The notes: a model not told the origin generated them from the sequence alone. A stretch of DNA of 64,000 nt from CBDBJK01 sp965206395 (GCA_965206395.1 CBDBJK010000035.1:124001-188000), one strand, 5' to 3'; positions 1-7,876 are shown, counted from the first letter of the stretch. Program-made: numbers and translations.

Positions 1-417
1 GACGACATGACAGGGGAGTTGCTGGGATATGTGCAGGAGCGCCTATTCGAGCTAGGCGCGCGCGATGTCTGGTTCACACCTATCCAGATGAAGAAAAACC
101 GCCCGGCGACGATGATGAGCGCCATATTATCGTCAGACCTTGAGCATGAAGCGATTGGACTCGTGATGAGGGAAACCTCAACTCTCGGCGTTAGAGTGCG
201 ACCTCTCGCGCGGTACGAAGTCGAACGTGATAGCATCGAAGTGGACACTTCGTTGGGAAGAGTCGCGGTCAAGGTCAAACGCATTGAAGGCAAGAACGTT
301 AGCGTGGCTCCAGAGTACGCGGTATGTCGTCGTATCGCGTTAGAGCGTGGCATTCCTTTGCAAGAGGTCTATCGCAGCATTCAGCGTGAGGCCGAAGATA
401 TTCTCCTGGAACGTTAG
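1..417 (+). CDS. larC: LarC C-terminal part: nickel insertion into the NPN cofactor (partial)
   Basis: The reading frame is open from base 1 and begins with D-D-M-T-G-E, the conserved motif near the middle of LarC (DUF111). About 138 C-terminal residues are present, roughly the last third of a protein that is usually about 400 residues, so the gene starts outside the window. LarC is a CTP-dependent cyclometallase that puts nickel into the pincer cofactor used by lactate racemase and other LarA enzymes. A LarA homolog lies about 9 kb downstream, which gives it a likely client. The family call rests on remembered conserved stretches (FTPIQMKKNRP, ETSTLGVRVRP, RGIPLQEVY) and is strong. Confidence 0.9.
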   Translation, partial: DDMTGELLGYVQERLFELGARDVWFTPIQMKKNRPATMMSAILSSDLEHEAIGLVMRETSTLGVRVRPLARYEVERDSIEVDTSLGRVAVKVKRIEGKNVSVAPEYAVCRRIALERGIPLQEVYRSIQREAEDILLER

Positions 418-537
418 GATTGTCGTGCCTAACTCCTACCAGACGCGGTGAATATCTAAGTTTTGGAAGTGTAATCCGAGCACATGCGAATCACTCAATG
501 CCGTGTGTGAATGACATTGTTGATAGCCCATTTGTTG

Positions 538-566
538 TTGACCGGATGGGCAGAATTTGCTAGAAT
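538..566 (+). promoter_or_regulatory. Sigma70-type promoter for the tRNA-tuf cluster
   Basis: TTGACC at 538-543 and TAGAAT at 561-566 are separated by 17 bp. The site lies about 110 bp before the first tRNA and is the best promoter match between larC and the tRNAs. The rest of the 418-676 gap shows no gene. Confidence 0.6.
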
Positions 567-676
567 TAGTAGGATAACTTAGGCTAGTTGATGACTTATT
601 TTGTCGGCTAGCCTTGTTTGCGTACAGCCTTTCCTCCTTATCAAAATTCCTCAATATTAGGTGGCGTACAAGCAGT

Positions 677-750
677 GCCCCAGTGGCGCAACAGGCAGCG
701 CAGCCGACTTGTAATCGGCAGGTTAGTGGGTTCGAGTCCCCTCTGGGGCT
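677..750 (+). tRNA. tRNA-Thr (anticodon TGT)
   Basis: The 7-bp acceptor stem GCCCCAG/CTGGGGC is perfect, the D stem is GCGC/GCGC, and the anticodon stem GCCGA/TCGGC closes the loop CTTGTAA with anticodon TGT. The T loop is TTCGAGT. The T stem has one apparent mismatch. CCA is not encoded; TTTT follows. Confidence 0.93.
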
Positions 751-863
751 TTTACTCCTCCCCTTTTGATATGGTTAGGGCGATTTGCGCCATGTGTATG
801 AGGACGAAGACCTTGGATTGGCTGATAGGCTATGCTAAACTTAATTTCAGTGTGACTTCACCC

Positions 864-951
864 GGAGGGGTGGGTGAGTGGTTAATACCACCAGACTGTA
901 AATCTGGCGCTCGGAAGGGCTACGTAGGTTCGAATCCTACCCCCTCCACCA
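864..951 (+). tRNA. tRNA-Tyr (anticodon GTA)
   Basis: Acceptor GGAGGGG pairs with CCCCTCC. The anticodon stem CCAGA/TCTGG encloses CTGTAAA, anticodon GTA. A long variable arm, as expected for tyrosine tRNA, precedes the T arm GTAGG-TTCGAAT-CCTAC. The 3' CCA is encoded. Confidence 0.95.
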
Positions 952-989
952 TATGATAACGTTTAGAACCAAAAAGTCGACAATTCTAA

Positions 990-1065
990 GCCCACATAGC
1001 TCAGTAGGTAGAGCGCGTTCTTGGTAAGAACGAGGTCAGCAGTTCAAATCTGCTTGTGGGCTCCA
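990..1065 (+). tRNA. tRNA-Thr (anticodon GGT)
   Basis: Acceptor GCCCACA pairs with TGTGGGC. The anticodon stem CGTTC/GAACG encloses TTGGTAA, anticodon GGT. The T arm is GCAGT-TCAAATC-TGC type, and CCA is encoded at 1063-1065. It ends 18 bp before tuf, so it is probably cut out of the same transcript. Confidence 0.95.
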
Positions 1066-1083
1066 TAACTGGGAGGATGAAAA

Positions 1084-2283
1084 TTGGCAAAACAGAAGTT
1101 TCAGAGGACAAAGCCACACGTAAACGTGGGAACCATCGGTCACGTAGACCACGGGAAGACCACACTGACGTCGGCCATTACGCGCGTGCTCGGCACGGCA
1201 GGCTTGGCAGACTTCAGGGCATTCGATAGCATCGACAACGCGCCGGAAGAAAGGGCGCGCGGCGTTACGATTGCCATTCAGCACGTAGAGTATGAGACTG
1301 AGGCTCGCCACTATGCTCACGTGGACTGCCCCGGTCACGCCGACTACATCAAGAACATGATTACAGGCGCGGCGCAGATGGACGGAGCTATACTTGTAGT
1401 AAGCGCTCCAGACGGCCCCATGCCACAAACGCGAGAGCACATCCTTCTTGCTCGCCAGGTTGAGGTTCCCGCCATCGTTGTAGCCTTGAACAAGGTTGAC
1501 GCGATGGACGATGAAGAGCTTCTGGAACTTGTTGAGCTAGAGTTGAGGGAGCTGCTCACTGAGTATGGCTTCCCAGGGGACGATATTCCTATCGTTCGGG
1601 TCAGCGCTCTTAATGCTCTGGAGGCTGAAGACGTTTCCAGGGAATCCGAGTGGGGCAAGGGCATATGGGAGCTTATGGACGCAGTCGATAGCTACATACC
1701 TATTCCTGATCGCCCCAAAGACCTGCCGTTCCTGATGCCGGTGGAAGACGTATTCGGTATCAAGGGTCGTGGCACTGTGGTTACGGGCCGAGTGGAGCAG
1801 GGTGTGATTAAAGTCGGCCAGCCCATTGAGATTGTAGGGATCAAGCCCACAAGCTCTACTGTAGTTACCGGCGTGGAAATGTTCCACAAGACGCTTGACG
1901 AAGGCGAACCCGGCGACGCAGTAGGCATACTCCTTAGAGGAGTTGACCGAGAAGGCATCGAGCGAGGCCAGGTGCTAGCCGCGCCCGGAAGCATGACGCC
2001 GCATACTGAGTACGAGGCCAATGTGTACGTCCTCAGCAGGGAAGAGGGTGGCCGTCATACGCCGTTCTTCGACGGGTACAAGCCCCAGTTCTACATTCGG
2101 ACCACCGACGTTACCGGGGAGATAAAACTACCAGATGGCGTTGAAATGGTAATGCCGGGTGACAACATCGAAATGAAGATCAAGCTGATAATGCCTGTTG
2201 CGTTGACTGAGCAGCTTCGCTTCGCGGTGCGCGAAGGAGGCCGTACAGTAGGCTCTGGCGTGATTATCTCGGTCATTAATTAG
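1084..2283 (+). CDS. tuf: Elongation factor Tu
   Basis: EF-Tu carries aminoacyl-tRNA to the ribosomal A site as a GTP complex. At 399 residues it has the family length. The G1 loop GHVDHGKT is at residues 19-26, DCPGH at 80-84 and NKVD at 135-138, followed by beta-barrel domains 2 and 3. The start is TTG, supported by the Shine-Dalgarno GGGAGG at 1071-1076 and by the MAKQKF-type N terminus normal for EF-Tu. It follows three tRNAs and precedes rpmG-secE-nusG, as in many bacteria. Confidence 0.98.
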   Translation: MAKQKFQRTKPHVNVGTIGHVDHGKTTLTSAITRVLGTAGLADFRAFDSIDNAPEERARGVTIAIQHVEYETEARHYAHVDCPGHADYIKNMITGAAQMDGAILVVSAPDGPMPQTREHILLARQVEVPAIVVALNKVDAMDDEELLELVELELRELLTEYGFPGDDIPIVRVSALNALEAEDVSRESEWGKGIWELMDAVDSYIPIPDRPKDLPFLMPVEDVFGIKGRGTVVTGRVEQGVIKVGQPIEIVGIKPTSSTVVTGVEMFHKTLDEGEPGDAVGILLRGVDREGIERGQVLAAPGSMTPHTEYEANVYVLSREEGGRHTPFFDGYKPQFYIRTTDVTGEIKLPDGVEMVMPGDNIEMKIKLIMPVALTEQLRFAVREGGRTVGSGVIISVIN

Positions 2284-2296
2284 AAGTACATAATAT

Positions 2297-2324
2297 GCCA
2301 GGCGGTCATAAATAGCCGCCTGGC
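2297..2324 (+). other. Intercistronic hairpin between tuf and rpmG
   Basis: A perfect 9-bp stem, GCCAGGCGG at 2297-2305 and CCGCCTGGC at 2316-2324, has a 10-nt loop. There is no U tract, so it is more likely an RNA-processing or partial-attenuation hairpin that separates abundant tuf mRNA from the downstream genes than a full terminator. Confidence 0.6.
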
Positions 2325-2342
2325 CTAAAAGAGAAGAATATA

Positions 2343-2510
2343 ATGGCACGTCGAGCGGAAACCCGCATAGTTATAAACCTGGGTTGTGTTGACTGCAGAG
2401 AGCGCACCTACACTTCGAGCAAGAACAGGCGCAGCGATCCGCAGCGCTTGGAGTTGAAGAAGTTTTGCCCCAGGTGTCGTGCGCATACGCTGCATAGAGA
2501 GGTGAGGTAG
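2343..2510 (+). CDS. rpmG: 50S ribosomal protein L33
   Basis: This 55-residue protein reads MARRAETRIVINLGCVDC and continues with SSKNRRSDPQRLELKKFCPR, then CRAHT. That is the pattern of the zinc-binding form of L33. The two pairs, CVDC and CPRC, form the zinc ribbon. It binds 23S rRNA near the E site. The gene lies between tuf and secE, its usual place before secE in many phyla, and ends 3 bp before secE, so the two are probably translationally coupled. Confidence 0.95.
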   Translation: MARRAETRIVINLGCVDCRERTYTSSKNRRSDPQRLELKKFCPRCRAHTLHREVR

Positions 2511-2513
2511 GGT

Positions 2514-2750
2514 ATGGCCCGGAATACAGGCATCCCAAGGCGTTTAGGTACTGAGGCGGCAAGAAGGGCGTTAAGCTTCAGGATGTTTGGGGATGTGGTT
2601 TCGGAACTGCGTCGCGTCACGTGGCCGACGCGTCAAGAAACGATGCGTCTCTCCCTTATGGTGATCGCGGTTTCGGCTGCGGTAGGCGCGTTCCTTGGCA
2701 TCATCGATATAGGGTTTGGTCGTCTTCTGTCATCAATCTTGGGTAGTTAG
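2514..2750 (+). CDS. secE: Preprotein translocase subunit SecE
   Basis: This 78-residue protein has a basic N-terminal amphipathic part with the signature VVSELRRVTWPTRQET (about residues 27-43) and one transmembrane helix (about 47-70). SecE clamps SecY in the plasma-membrane translocon. It sits between rpmG and nusG, the classical secE-nusG pair, with only a few bases on either side. The length fits the short single-helix form found outside the enterobacteria. Confidence 0.96.
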   Translation: MARNTGIPRRLGTEAARRALSFRMFGDVVSELRRVTWPTRQETMRLSLMVIAVSAAVGAFLGIIDIGFGRLLSSILGS

Positions 2751-2755
2751 CCATA

Positions 2756-3313
2756 ATGAGCAACGACGAAGAAAACATCCTTTGGTATATAGTCCACGCC
2801 TACTCCGGCCAGGAAGATCGCGTCAAGAAAAATCTTGAGCAGCGTGTGGCAACGATGGATGTCAAAGATAAGATACTCCAGGTTGTCGTGCCGACAGAAG
2901 ACGAGATCGAGATCAAAGAGGGTCGTCGCAAAGCCGTTCCTCGCAAGGTTTTTCCAGGCTACATCCTTGTGCAGATGAGGATGGATGACGAGAGTTGGTA
3001 CGTCGTCAGGAACACGCCCGGCGTAACGGGGTTTGTTTCGATGGAAGACGAGCATGACAAGCGCCCCAAGCCCGTTCCGCTGGAGGAAAAAGAGGTCAAC
3101 CTCATCCTCAAGCAAATCGAAACTCACAAACCCCGCGTTAGAGTGGGCTATGACAAGGGCCAGACGGTGCGCATCACTGACGGCCCCTTCGTTGATTTCA
3201 TGGGCATTGTGGACGAGGTCTACGCTGAGAGGGCCAAGGTGAGGGTGATAGTCTCCTTCTTTGGACGCGAGACGCCGGTAGAACTCGACTTCCTTCAGGT
3301 CGAACGAGCATAG
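2756..3313 (+). CDS. nusG: Transcription termination/antitermination factor NusG
   Basis: This 185-residue protein has an N-terminal NGN domain beginning WYIVHAYSGQEDRVKKNLEQ, with the conserved RKVFPGYILVQM segment. A C-terminal KOW domain follows (about residues 128-182; KGQTVRITDGPFVDFMGIV). NusG binds RNA polymerase and links it to Rho or to ribosomal S10. It starts 5 bp after secE stops and leads into rplK, the conserved order for this operon. Confidence 0.97.
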   Translation: MSNDEENILWYIVHAYSGQEDRVKKNLEQRVATMDVKDKILQVVVPTEDEIEIKEGRRKAVPRKVFPGYILVQMRMDDESWYVVRNTPGVTGFVSMEDEHDKRPKPVPLEEKEVNLILKQIETHKPRVRVGYDKGQTVRITDGPFVDFMGIVDEVYAERAKVRVIVSFFGRETPVELDFLQVERA

Positions 3314-3332
3314 TAAAAAGAGGACAAATTAC

Positions 3333-3761
3333 TTGGCAAAAAGGGTAATGGCTATAATCAAGCTCCAGATAGACGCTGGCAAGGCTACGCCTGCGCCTCC
3401 GATTGGCCCTGCGTTAGGTCAGCACGGCGTCAACATCATGGGGTTCGTCAAAGAGTACAACGAGCGCACTGCATCACAGACAGGCAGCATCGTGCCTGTA
3501 GAGTTGACAGTGTTTGAAGATCGCTCGTTTTCCTTCATCATCAAGAGTCCTCCCGCGTCAGACCTTCTTCGTAAGGCGGCGGGAGTACCGAAGGGCAGCA
3601 GCAATCCAAGGACTGAAAAGATTGCGACGATCCCTCGAAGTAAAGTCAAAGAGATCGCCGAAGCCAAGATGCGAGACCTTAATGCCGCCGATATCGAAGG
3701 GGCTATGTGCATCGTAGAGGGCACCGCTCGCAGCATGGGTATCCAAATAAGCGACGCTTAA
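3333..3761 (+). CDS. rplK: 50S ribosomal protein L11
   Basis: At 142 residues it has the normal L11 length. The N-terminal domain carries KLQIDAGKATPAPPIGPALG, and the C-terminal RNA-binding domain carries KIATIPRSKVKEIAEAKM. L11 binds the GTPase-associated centre of 23S rRNA with L10 and L7/L12. The start is TTG at 3333, 13 bp after an AAAGAGGA Shine-Dalgarno-like stretch, and gives the expected MAKRVMAIIKLQ N terminus. Confidence 0.97.
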   Translation: MAKRVMAIIKLQIDAGKATPAPPIGPALGQHGVNIMGFVKEYNERTASQTGSIVPVELTVFEDRSFSFIIKSPPASDLLRKAAGVPKGSSNPRTEKIATIPRSKVKEIAEAKMRDLNAADIEGAMCIVEGTARSMGIQISDA

Positions 3762-3790
3762 GAATCACTTCGTATGAGAATTGCTATTTG

Positions 3791-3810
3791 ATTCTTCCTT
3801 GGAAGGATGA
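3791..3810. repeat. Family A short palindrome, copy 1 (core only)
   Basis: ATTCTTCCTTGGAAGGATGA is centred on the palindrome TTCCTTGGAA and matches copy 5 at 40021-40040 almost exactly. It lies in the 98-bp gap between rplK and rplA. This copy lacks the outer GTAGGGG/CCCCTAC arms of the longer copies. Confidence 0.6.
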
Positions 3811-3859
3811 GAGCAAGCCAATTCGGACCATTGAAGCAATAAATAGAGGATGCTGACGG

Positions 3860-4576
3860 ATGGCAACAAAACACGGCAAACGATATCGAGAGGCTGAAGG
3901 GCTTATCGATCGGGAGAAAAACTATCAGCCACAAGAGGCTATTGCTTTGACAAAGCAAGTGGCTAAAGCAAAGTTCGACGAGACCGTCGAGTTGCATATT
4001 CGCACTGGCGCAGACCCACGCCACGCTGATCAGATGGTTCGAGGCGTTGCCAATCTTCCTCATGGAGTGGGCAAGACCATTCGTGTAGTCGTCTTCGCAG
4101 AAGGCGAAGCGGTTGGCGTTGCTCAGGAGGCAGGGGCAGACTACATCGGCGACGATGATCTGATTAAGAAGATCGAGGAAGGCTGGGCCGATTTTGATGT
4201 GTCGATAGCCACCCCCGACATGATGGGCCGCATCGGAAGGCTAGGGCGAGTGCTCGGCAGGCGAGGATTGATGCCTAACCCCAGAACGGGCACTGTGGTT
4301 CAGGCTGAAGACATTCCCAGGGCCGTGAGCGAGGCCAAGAAGGGCAGGGTGGAATATCGGTTAGACAGAACAGCCCTGATACACGTGCCTATAGGGAAGG
4401 CCAGCTTTGAAGATAATCAACTCCTGGACAATCTGACGTCCCTTATGGACGCTATCGTCCGAGCGAGGCCAAGCGGTGTAAAGGGTCAGTTTATCCAGGC
4501 CGCCTATCTGACGACAACAATGGGGCCGAGTGTTCCAATGGATGTTGCCAGCGCGATAGCACTTAAAGTAGAATAA
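3860..4576 (+). CDS. rplA: 50S ribosomal protein L1
   Basis: At 238 residues it is a full-length L1. It has the signature MGRIGRLGRVLGRRGLMPNP (about residues 122-142) and the closing VYLTTTMGPS-type segment (here AAYLTTTMGPS). L1 forms the mobile stalk beside the E site and in many bacteria represses translation of its own L11-L1 message. It follows rplK after 98 bp that carry a short palindromic repeat. Confidence 0.97.
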   Translation: MATKHGKRYREAEGLIDREKNYQPQEAIALTKQVAKAKFDETVELHIRTGADPRHADQMVRGVANLPHGVGKTIRVVVFAEGEAVGVAQEAGADYIGDDDLIKKIEEGWADFDVSIATPDMMGRIGRLGRVLGRRGLMPNPRTGTVVQAEDIPRAVSEAKKGRVEYRLDRTALIHVPIGKASFEDNQLLDNLTSLMDAIVRARPSGVKGQFIQAAYLTTTMGPSVPMDVASAIALKVE

Positions 4577-4581
4577 CGGTA

Positions 4582-4700
4582 ACGCCACAGACAGTAGGCT
4601 CCGCTTTGGCGGATTAAAACACCCAGCCTGCCCAGGCAAAAAGGTTAACTCGCAAATGATAAACTTGCGCCTTGAGTCTGTGGCTCAGGGCGTTTTGTTT
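4582..4700 (+). ncRNA. Ribosomal protein L10 leader (autoregulatory mRNA structure)
   Basis: The rplA-rplJ gap contains a long-range stem, GCCACAGAC at 4584-4592 with GTCTGTGGC at 4676-4684. It encloses an AGTAGGC-type segment and internal hairpins, then runs into GGGCGTTTTGTTT. This is the layout of the L10 leader, where the L10-(L7/L12)4 complex binds its own message and reduces rplJ-rplL expression. The outer stem is read from the sequence; the family name follows from position and motif and was not scored against a covariance model. Confidence 0.75.
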
Positions 4701-4756
4701 ATACAAGAAATCGAGAACCATAAGAATTTGTAAACTGGTGTGAATTGAGGTAAAAA

Positions 4757-5287
4757 TTGCCGACAGAACGTAAGATCAATGCAGTCGAGGAAATGCGTCA
4801 ATGGATGCAGGAATGCACGGTAGCAATTTCCACCGACTACACAGGGCTGTCCGTCGGCGCAATGACGGGCCTGAGGCGAAGTCTGCGCGAAAAGAACGTG
4901 CAGTTTCGCATCATAAAGAATACGCTGGCCTATCTAGCCGCAGACGCCGCCGGTAGACCTGCCTTCAAGGATGTTGTCGAGGGGCCGACCGCATTCGCAT
5001 TTGGCTACGGAGAGCCTGTAGATCCAGCCAAAGCCCTGGTCGAGTTCATCCGGACAACACGTTCGCCAATGAAGATCAGAGGCGGCGTCCTTGGCGATCG
5101 TATGTTGACTGTTGAACAGGTTGATAACCTTGCGACGCTCCCATCGAAGGAAGAGCTTATCGCGCGATTGATGGGCCAGCTAAATGCCCCTGCTGCTGGT
5201 CTTGTATATGTCCTGAACGCGAATATCGCTGGACTCGCGCGAGTCCTTCAGAGGCAGGTCGAAAAACTAGAAGGTGTAACTGAGTAA
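4757..5287 (+). CDS. rplJ: 50S ribosomal protein L10
   Basis: At 176 residues it matches L10. The N-terminal rRNA-binding domain has the typical TDYTGLSVGAMTGLRRSLRE and FRIIKNTLA segments, and a C-terminal helix binds L7/L12 dimers. The start is TTG at 4757 behind GAGG at 4746-4749. The next upstream in-frame choices would run into the leader structure. The gene is directly downstream of the L10 leader and 48 bp upstream of rplL. Confidence 0.96.
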   Translation: MPTERKINAVEEMRQWMQECTVAISTDYTGLSVGAMTGLRRSLREKNVQFRIIKNTLAYLAADAAGRPAFKDVVEGPTAFAFGYGEPVDPAKALVEFIRTTRSPMKIRGGVLGDRMLTVEQVDNLATLPSKEELIARLMGQLNAPAAGLVYVLNANIAGLARVLQRQVEKLEGVTE

Positions 5288-5335
5288 GAATCGGCATTCA
5301 AGAATCATGGAAAATATGGATGGAGGTTTGAAATC

Positions 5336-5716
5336 ATGACAACGAAAGAAGAGATTGTAGAGGCGATCAAAGGGCTGTCGGTCATCGATTTGTCCGAGCT
5401 TGTCAAGGATTTGGAAGAAGTGTTCGGCGTGAGCGCCGCCGCTCCGGTCATGGGAACAATCGCAGGAGTCGCCGCTACTCCTGAGGCTGTCGAAGAGGAA
5501 GAGCAGACCGAGTTCAACGTCATGCTTAATGAGATAGGCCCGAACAAGATCAACGTCATCAAGGCTGTGCGCGAGGAAACAACGCTGGGTCTTAAAGAGG
5601 CCAAAGAGCTAGTCGAGAGCGCGCCAACAGCGATAAAAGAGGGCATCAACAAAGAAGCTGCGGATGCACTCAAAGAGAAGCTGGAGGGCGCAGGGGCAGT
5701 CGCAGCGGTACAATAG
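5336..5716 (+). CDS. rplL: 50S ribosomal protein L7/L12
   Basis: This 126-residue acidic protein has an N-terminal dimerisation helix region, an Ala/Glu-rich hinge (about residues 40-58) and a C-terminal factor-binding domain with NKINVIKAVREETTLGLKEA. L7/L12 forms the stalk that recruits EF-Tu, EF-G and other GTPases. The Shine-Dalgarno GGAGG stands about 9 bp before the ATG. Confidence 0.97.
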   Translation: MTTKEEIVEAIKGLSVIDLSELVKDLEEVFGVSAAAPVMGTIAGVAATPEAVEEEEQTEFNVMLNEIGPNKINVIKAVREETTLGLKEAKELVESAPTAIKEGINKEAADALKEKLEGAGAVAAVQ

Positions 5717-5769
5717 CCTTATAGCTCACCAGTTGTTCAGTTGCACTCCTAGAGAGGAGGTGTGCGGCA

Positions 5770-6027
5770 ATGGGTCGTCGTAGAGACCTGGAGCGGTACG
5801 AGAAAATGAAGCGTCTGAATCCTGATTACAAAGGGTTCAGAGGGCATCAAAACGAGCCTGATCAGCCGGGCAAGACGCCTCTTGAATCGGTTACCTGTCG
5901 CATCTGCGGGCGTAAGCGAAATGTCGCTGTAGGAATAGCCCTTGAGCAAGGTTCTAGCTATGTCTGCGTCAGATGTTCAGATGAGGACAAGGTTCCAGAG
6001 ATGGTAGAGGCAAACCAGGAGTCTTAG
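5770..6027 (+). CDS. Small zinc-ribbon protein of unknown function in the ribosomal operon
   Basis: This 85-residue protein has a strongly basic N terminus (MGRRRDLERYEKMKRLNPDY) followed by two cysteine pairs, C43-X2-C46 and C66-X2-C69. The spacing of a zinc ribbon is clear. I do not recognise a named family. It has a strong Shine-Dalgarno (GAGAGGAGG), starts 53 bp after rplL and is the last gene before a terminator, so it is expressed with L10 and L7/L12. A ribosome- or RNA-associated role is an inference from its neighbours and charge. Confidence 0.85.
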   Translation: MGRRRDLERYEKMKRLNPDYKGFRGHQNEPDQPGKTPLESVTCRICGRKRNVAVGIALEQGSSYVCVRCSDEDKVPEMVEANQES

Positions 6028-6054
6028 CGTAATCACAGAAGTTCGCATTTGGAG

Positions 6055-6091
6055 AGGCGCATCATCCATAATTCGGGTGATGCGCCTTTTT
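6055..6091 (+). terminator. Rho-independent terminator of the tuf-rplL operon
   Basis: A 13-bp stem (AGGCGCATCATCC with GGGTGATGCGCCT, one G-U pair), a 7-nt loop and five T residues immediately after the stem, starting 27 bp after the zinc-ribbon gene. Confidence 0.9.
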
Positions 6092-6209
6092 GCGTTCTAA
6101 AGGAATGCAAGGCTAACCGTAGACCGGGGCGAGCGTTTCGCTGTGCTGTGCTAAGATAGACCCCACCACTTCCCGTTCTGCGATGGAAGTGAGAACGTGA
6201 GGGGATTGA

Positions 6210-7835
6210 TTGACTGTTATGGACTTGATTGTCATTAATGGCCGCATCGAGACTATGGACGCCAGCGGTACGGTTGTGCAAGCGGTTGGCGTTCGAGACG
6301 GGAAGATAGCAGTGCTTGGAGCCAATCAGGATGTTCTCGCCGAAAGGTGGAGCGGGACCACGGTCATAGACGCCGCGGGCAGGACTGTTCTGCCGGGCTT
6401 CATCGAGCCGCATAACCACATGGTGAGCTTCGGAACAAGCCTGCTTGAAGTGGACGTGCGAACTCCACTGAACCGAAGCATACGTGACATTGTGGAGCGG
6501 CTTCGCGAGCGTGCTGCCGTGACGCCGCTAGGGGAGTGGATACGAGGGCGCGGCTACGACGACACCGGCCTTGAGGATATGCGTCATCCAAATCGCAACG
6601 ACCTGGATAGCGTTTCCACCGAGCATCCGATCATGATTGTACATAATTCCGGCCACATGCTGGCAGCAAACAGCAAGGCGCTGGAATTGGCGGGCGTCCA
6701 CGCCGAAACTGCCGACCCTCCCGGCGGACGCATTGGGCGATTACCAGGGAGTTCTGAGCCAGACGGCGTGCTCTACGAAACGGCGCAAGCGTCAGTTCAG
6801 CAACTGATGCGCGCCTACACCGATGATGAAATTCGGAAGGGATTCTTGCAAGCTCAGGATGAGTTCTTGCGGCAGGGCGTTACCACGATTCACGACGCTG
6901 GCGTAGGCAGAGGGCGCGGCGTGGATATCCTCAACGCCTATCAGCAGGCCAGGCGAGACGGGTTCCTGAAGTTCAGAGTCAATATGTTCATTCAGTGGCA
7001 GCTTCTTACCGAGCTTGACTTTGCACTTGAGAGCGGCTCTGGTGACGAGTGGGTCAGGGTCGCTGGCTGTAAGATTGTGTCTGATGGCTCGATTCAAGGT
7101 ATCACGGCAGCCTTGCGCGATCCCTATTACTGCGACGAGAATGAGAAGGGCTGGCTCATCTTCGAGCAGGAAGAGTTGAACGAGATGGTGATGATCCTTC
7201 ATCAGAAAGGATACCAGATCGCCACTCACGCCAATGGGGACGCTGCCATTGATGCGGTGCTTACTGCCTACGAAAACGCACTGCGCGCCATTCCGAAGGC
7301 AGACCATCGTTTTCGCATCGAGCATTGTCAGGTCTGCCATCCTGAGCACATCGCCAAGATGAGTCAGCTAGGAGTGATACCGGACTTCTTCGCCAACCAC
7401 GTGTACTACTTCGGCGACCGCCACCGCGACCGATTCCTTGGGCCTGATCGGGTGCGAAACCTCGATCCGGTTGGCTCGGCTATTCGGGCTGGCATCCGGC
7501 CCCTGCTGCATTCTGACTGCCCGGTGACGCCGGTAAGCCCGCTGTTTTGCATCCAGAGCGCGACGGCCAGGGTGACGAGTTCGGGAGAGGTGCTTAACGA
7601 CCCCGAGCGAATAGGCGTTAGAGAGGCCGTATCAACGATGACGGTGAACGCCGCCTATGGTGCGTTCGAAGAGAATGTGAAGGGCAGCCTTGAGCTAGGA
7701 AAGCTTGGCGACCTTGTGATATTGCATCAAGACCCCTTCAAAGAGGCGGCACACGAGATTGGGCAGATCGAAGTAGCGGCGACAGTCGTGGGCGGACAGG
7801 TGATGTATAACACCAGCGAGCTATCCATCGGGTAG
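6210..7835 (+). CDS. Amidohydrolase family 3 protein (YtcJ-like)
   Basis: This 541-residue metal-dependent hydrolase belongs to the YtcJ/amidohydrolase_3 group. The N-terminal composite beta domain is followed by the metal site EPHNHMVSF (about residue 70). The second part has IATHANGDAAID, then IEHCQVCHP and LLHSDCPVTP, and the C terminus closes with GDLVIL. Such enzymes cleave C-N bonds in small amides or cyclic compounds; the substrate cannot be told. The TTG start at 6210 is preferred over ATG 6219 because GAGGGG lies 5-6 bp before it. The stop codon is supplied by a palindromic repeat. Confidence 0.85.
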   Translation: MTVMDLIVINGRIETMDASGTVVQAVGVRDGKIAVLGANQDVLAERWSGTTVIDAAGRTVLPGFIEPHNHMVSFGTSLLEVDVRTPLNRSIRDIVERLRERAAVTPLGEWIRGRGYDDTGLEDMRHPNRNDLDSVSTEHPIMIVHNSGHMLAANSKALELAGVHAETADPPGGRIGRLPGSSEPDGVLYETAQASVQQLMRAYTDDEIRKGFLQAQDEFLRQGVTTIHDAGVGRGRGVDILNAYQQARRDGFLKFRVNMFIQWQLLTELDFALESGSGDEWVRVAGCKIVSDGSIQGITAALRDPYYCDENEKGWLIFEQEELNEMVMILHQKGYQIATHANGDAAIDAVLTAYENALRAIPKADHRFRIEHCQVCHPEHIAKMSQLGVIPDFFANHVYYFGDRHRDRFLGPDRVRNLDPVGSAIRAGIRPLLHSDCPVTPVSPLFCIQSATARVTSSGEVLNDPERIGVREAVSTMTVNAAYGAFEENVKGSLELGKLGDLVILHQDPFKEAAHEIGQIEVAATVVGGQVMYNTSELSIG

Positions 7836-7876
7836 GGGCGTTTAATCCTTCCACGGAAGGACGCCCCTTCGCCTAC
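7832..7876. repeat. Family A palindrome, copy 2, overlapping both convergent stop codons
   Basis: Arms GTAGGGGCG at 7832-7840 and CGCCCCTTCGCCTAC ending at 7876 flank the core ATCCTTCCACGGAAGGA. The TAG of the amidohydrolase gene (7833-7835) lies in the left arm and the TAG of the minus-strand monooxygenase (7873-7875) in the right arm. Confidence 0.85.

Noticed and set aside
618..956. ORF covering two tRNAs on the plus strand
   Set aside because: It runs through tRNA-Thr and tRNA-Tyr, which have complete cloverleaf structure. No ribosome site.
2297..2324. Hairpin after tuf as a terminator
   Set aside because: There is no U tract and rpmG-secE-nusG follow at once, so a processing role is more likely.
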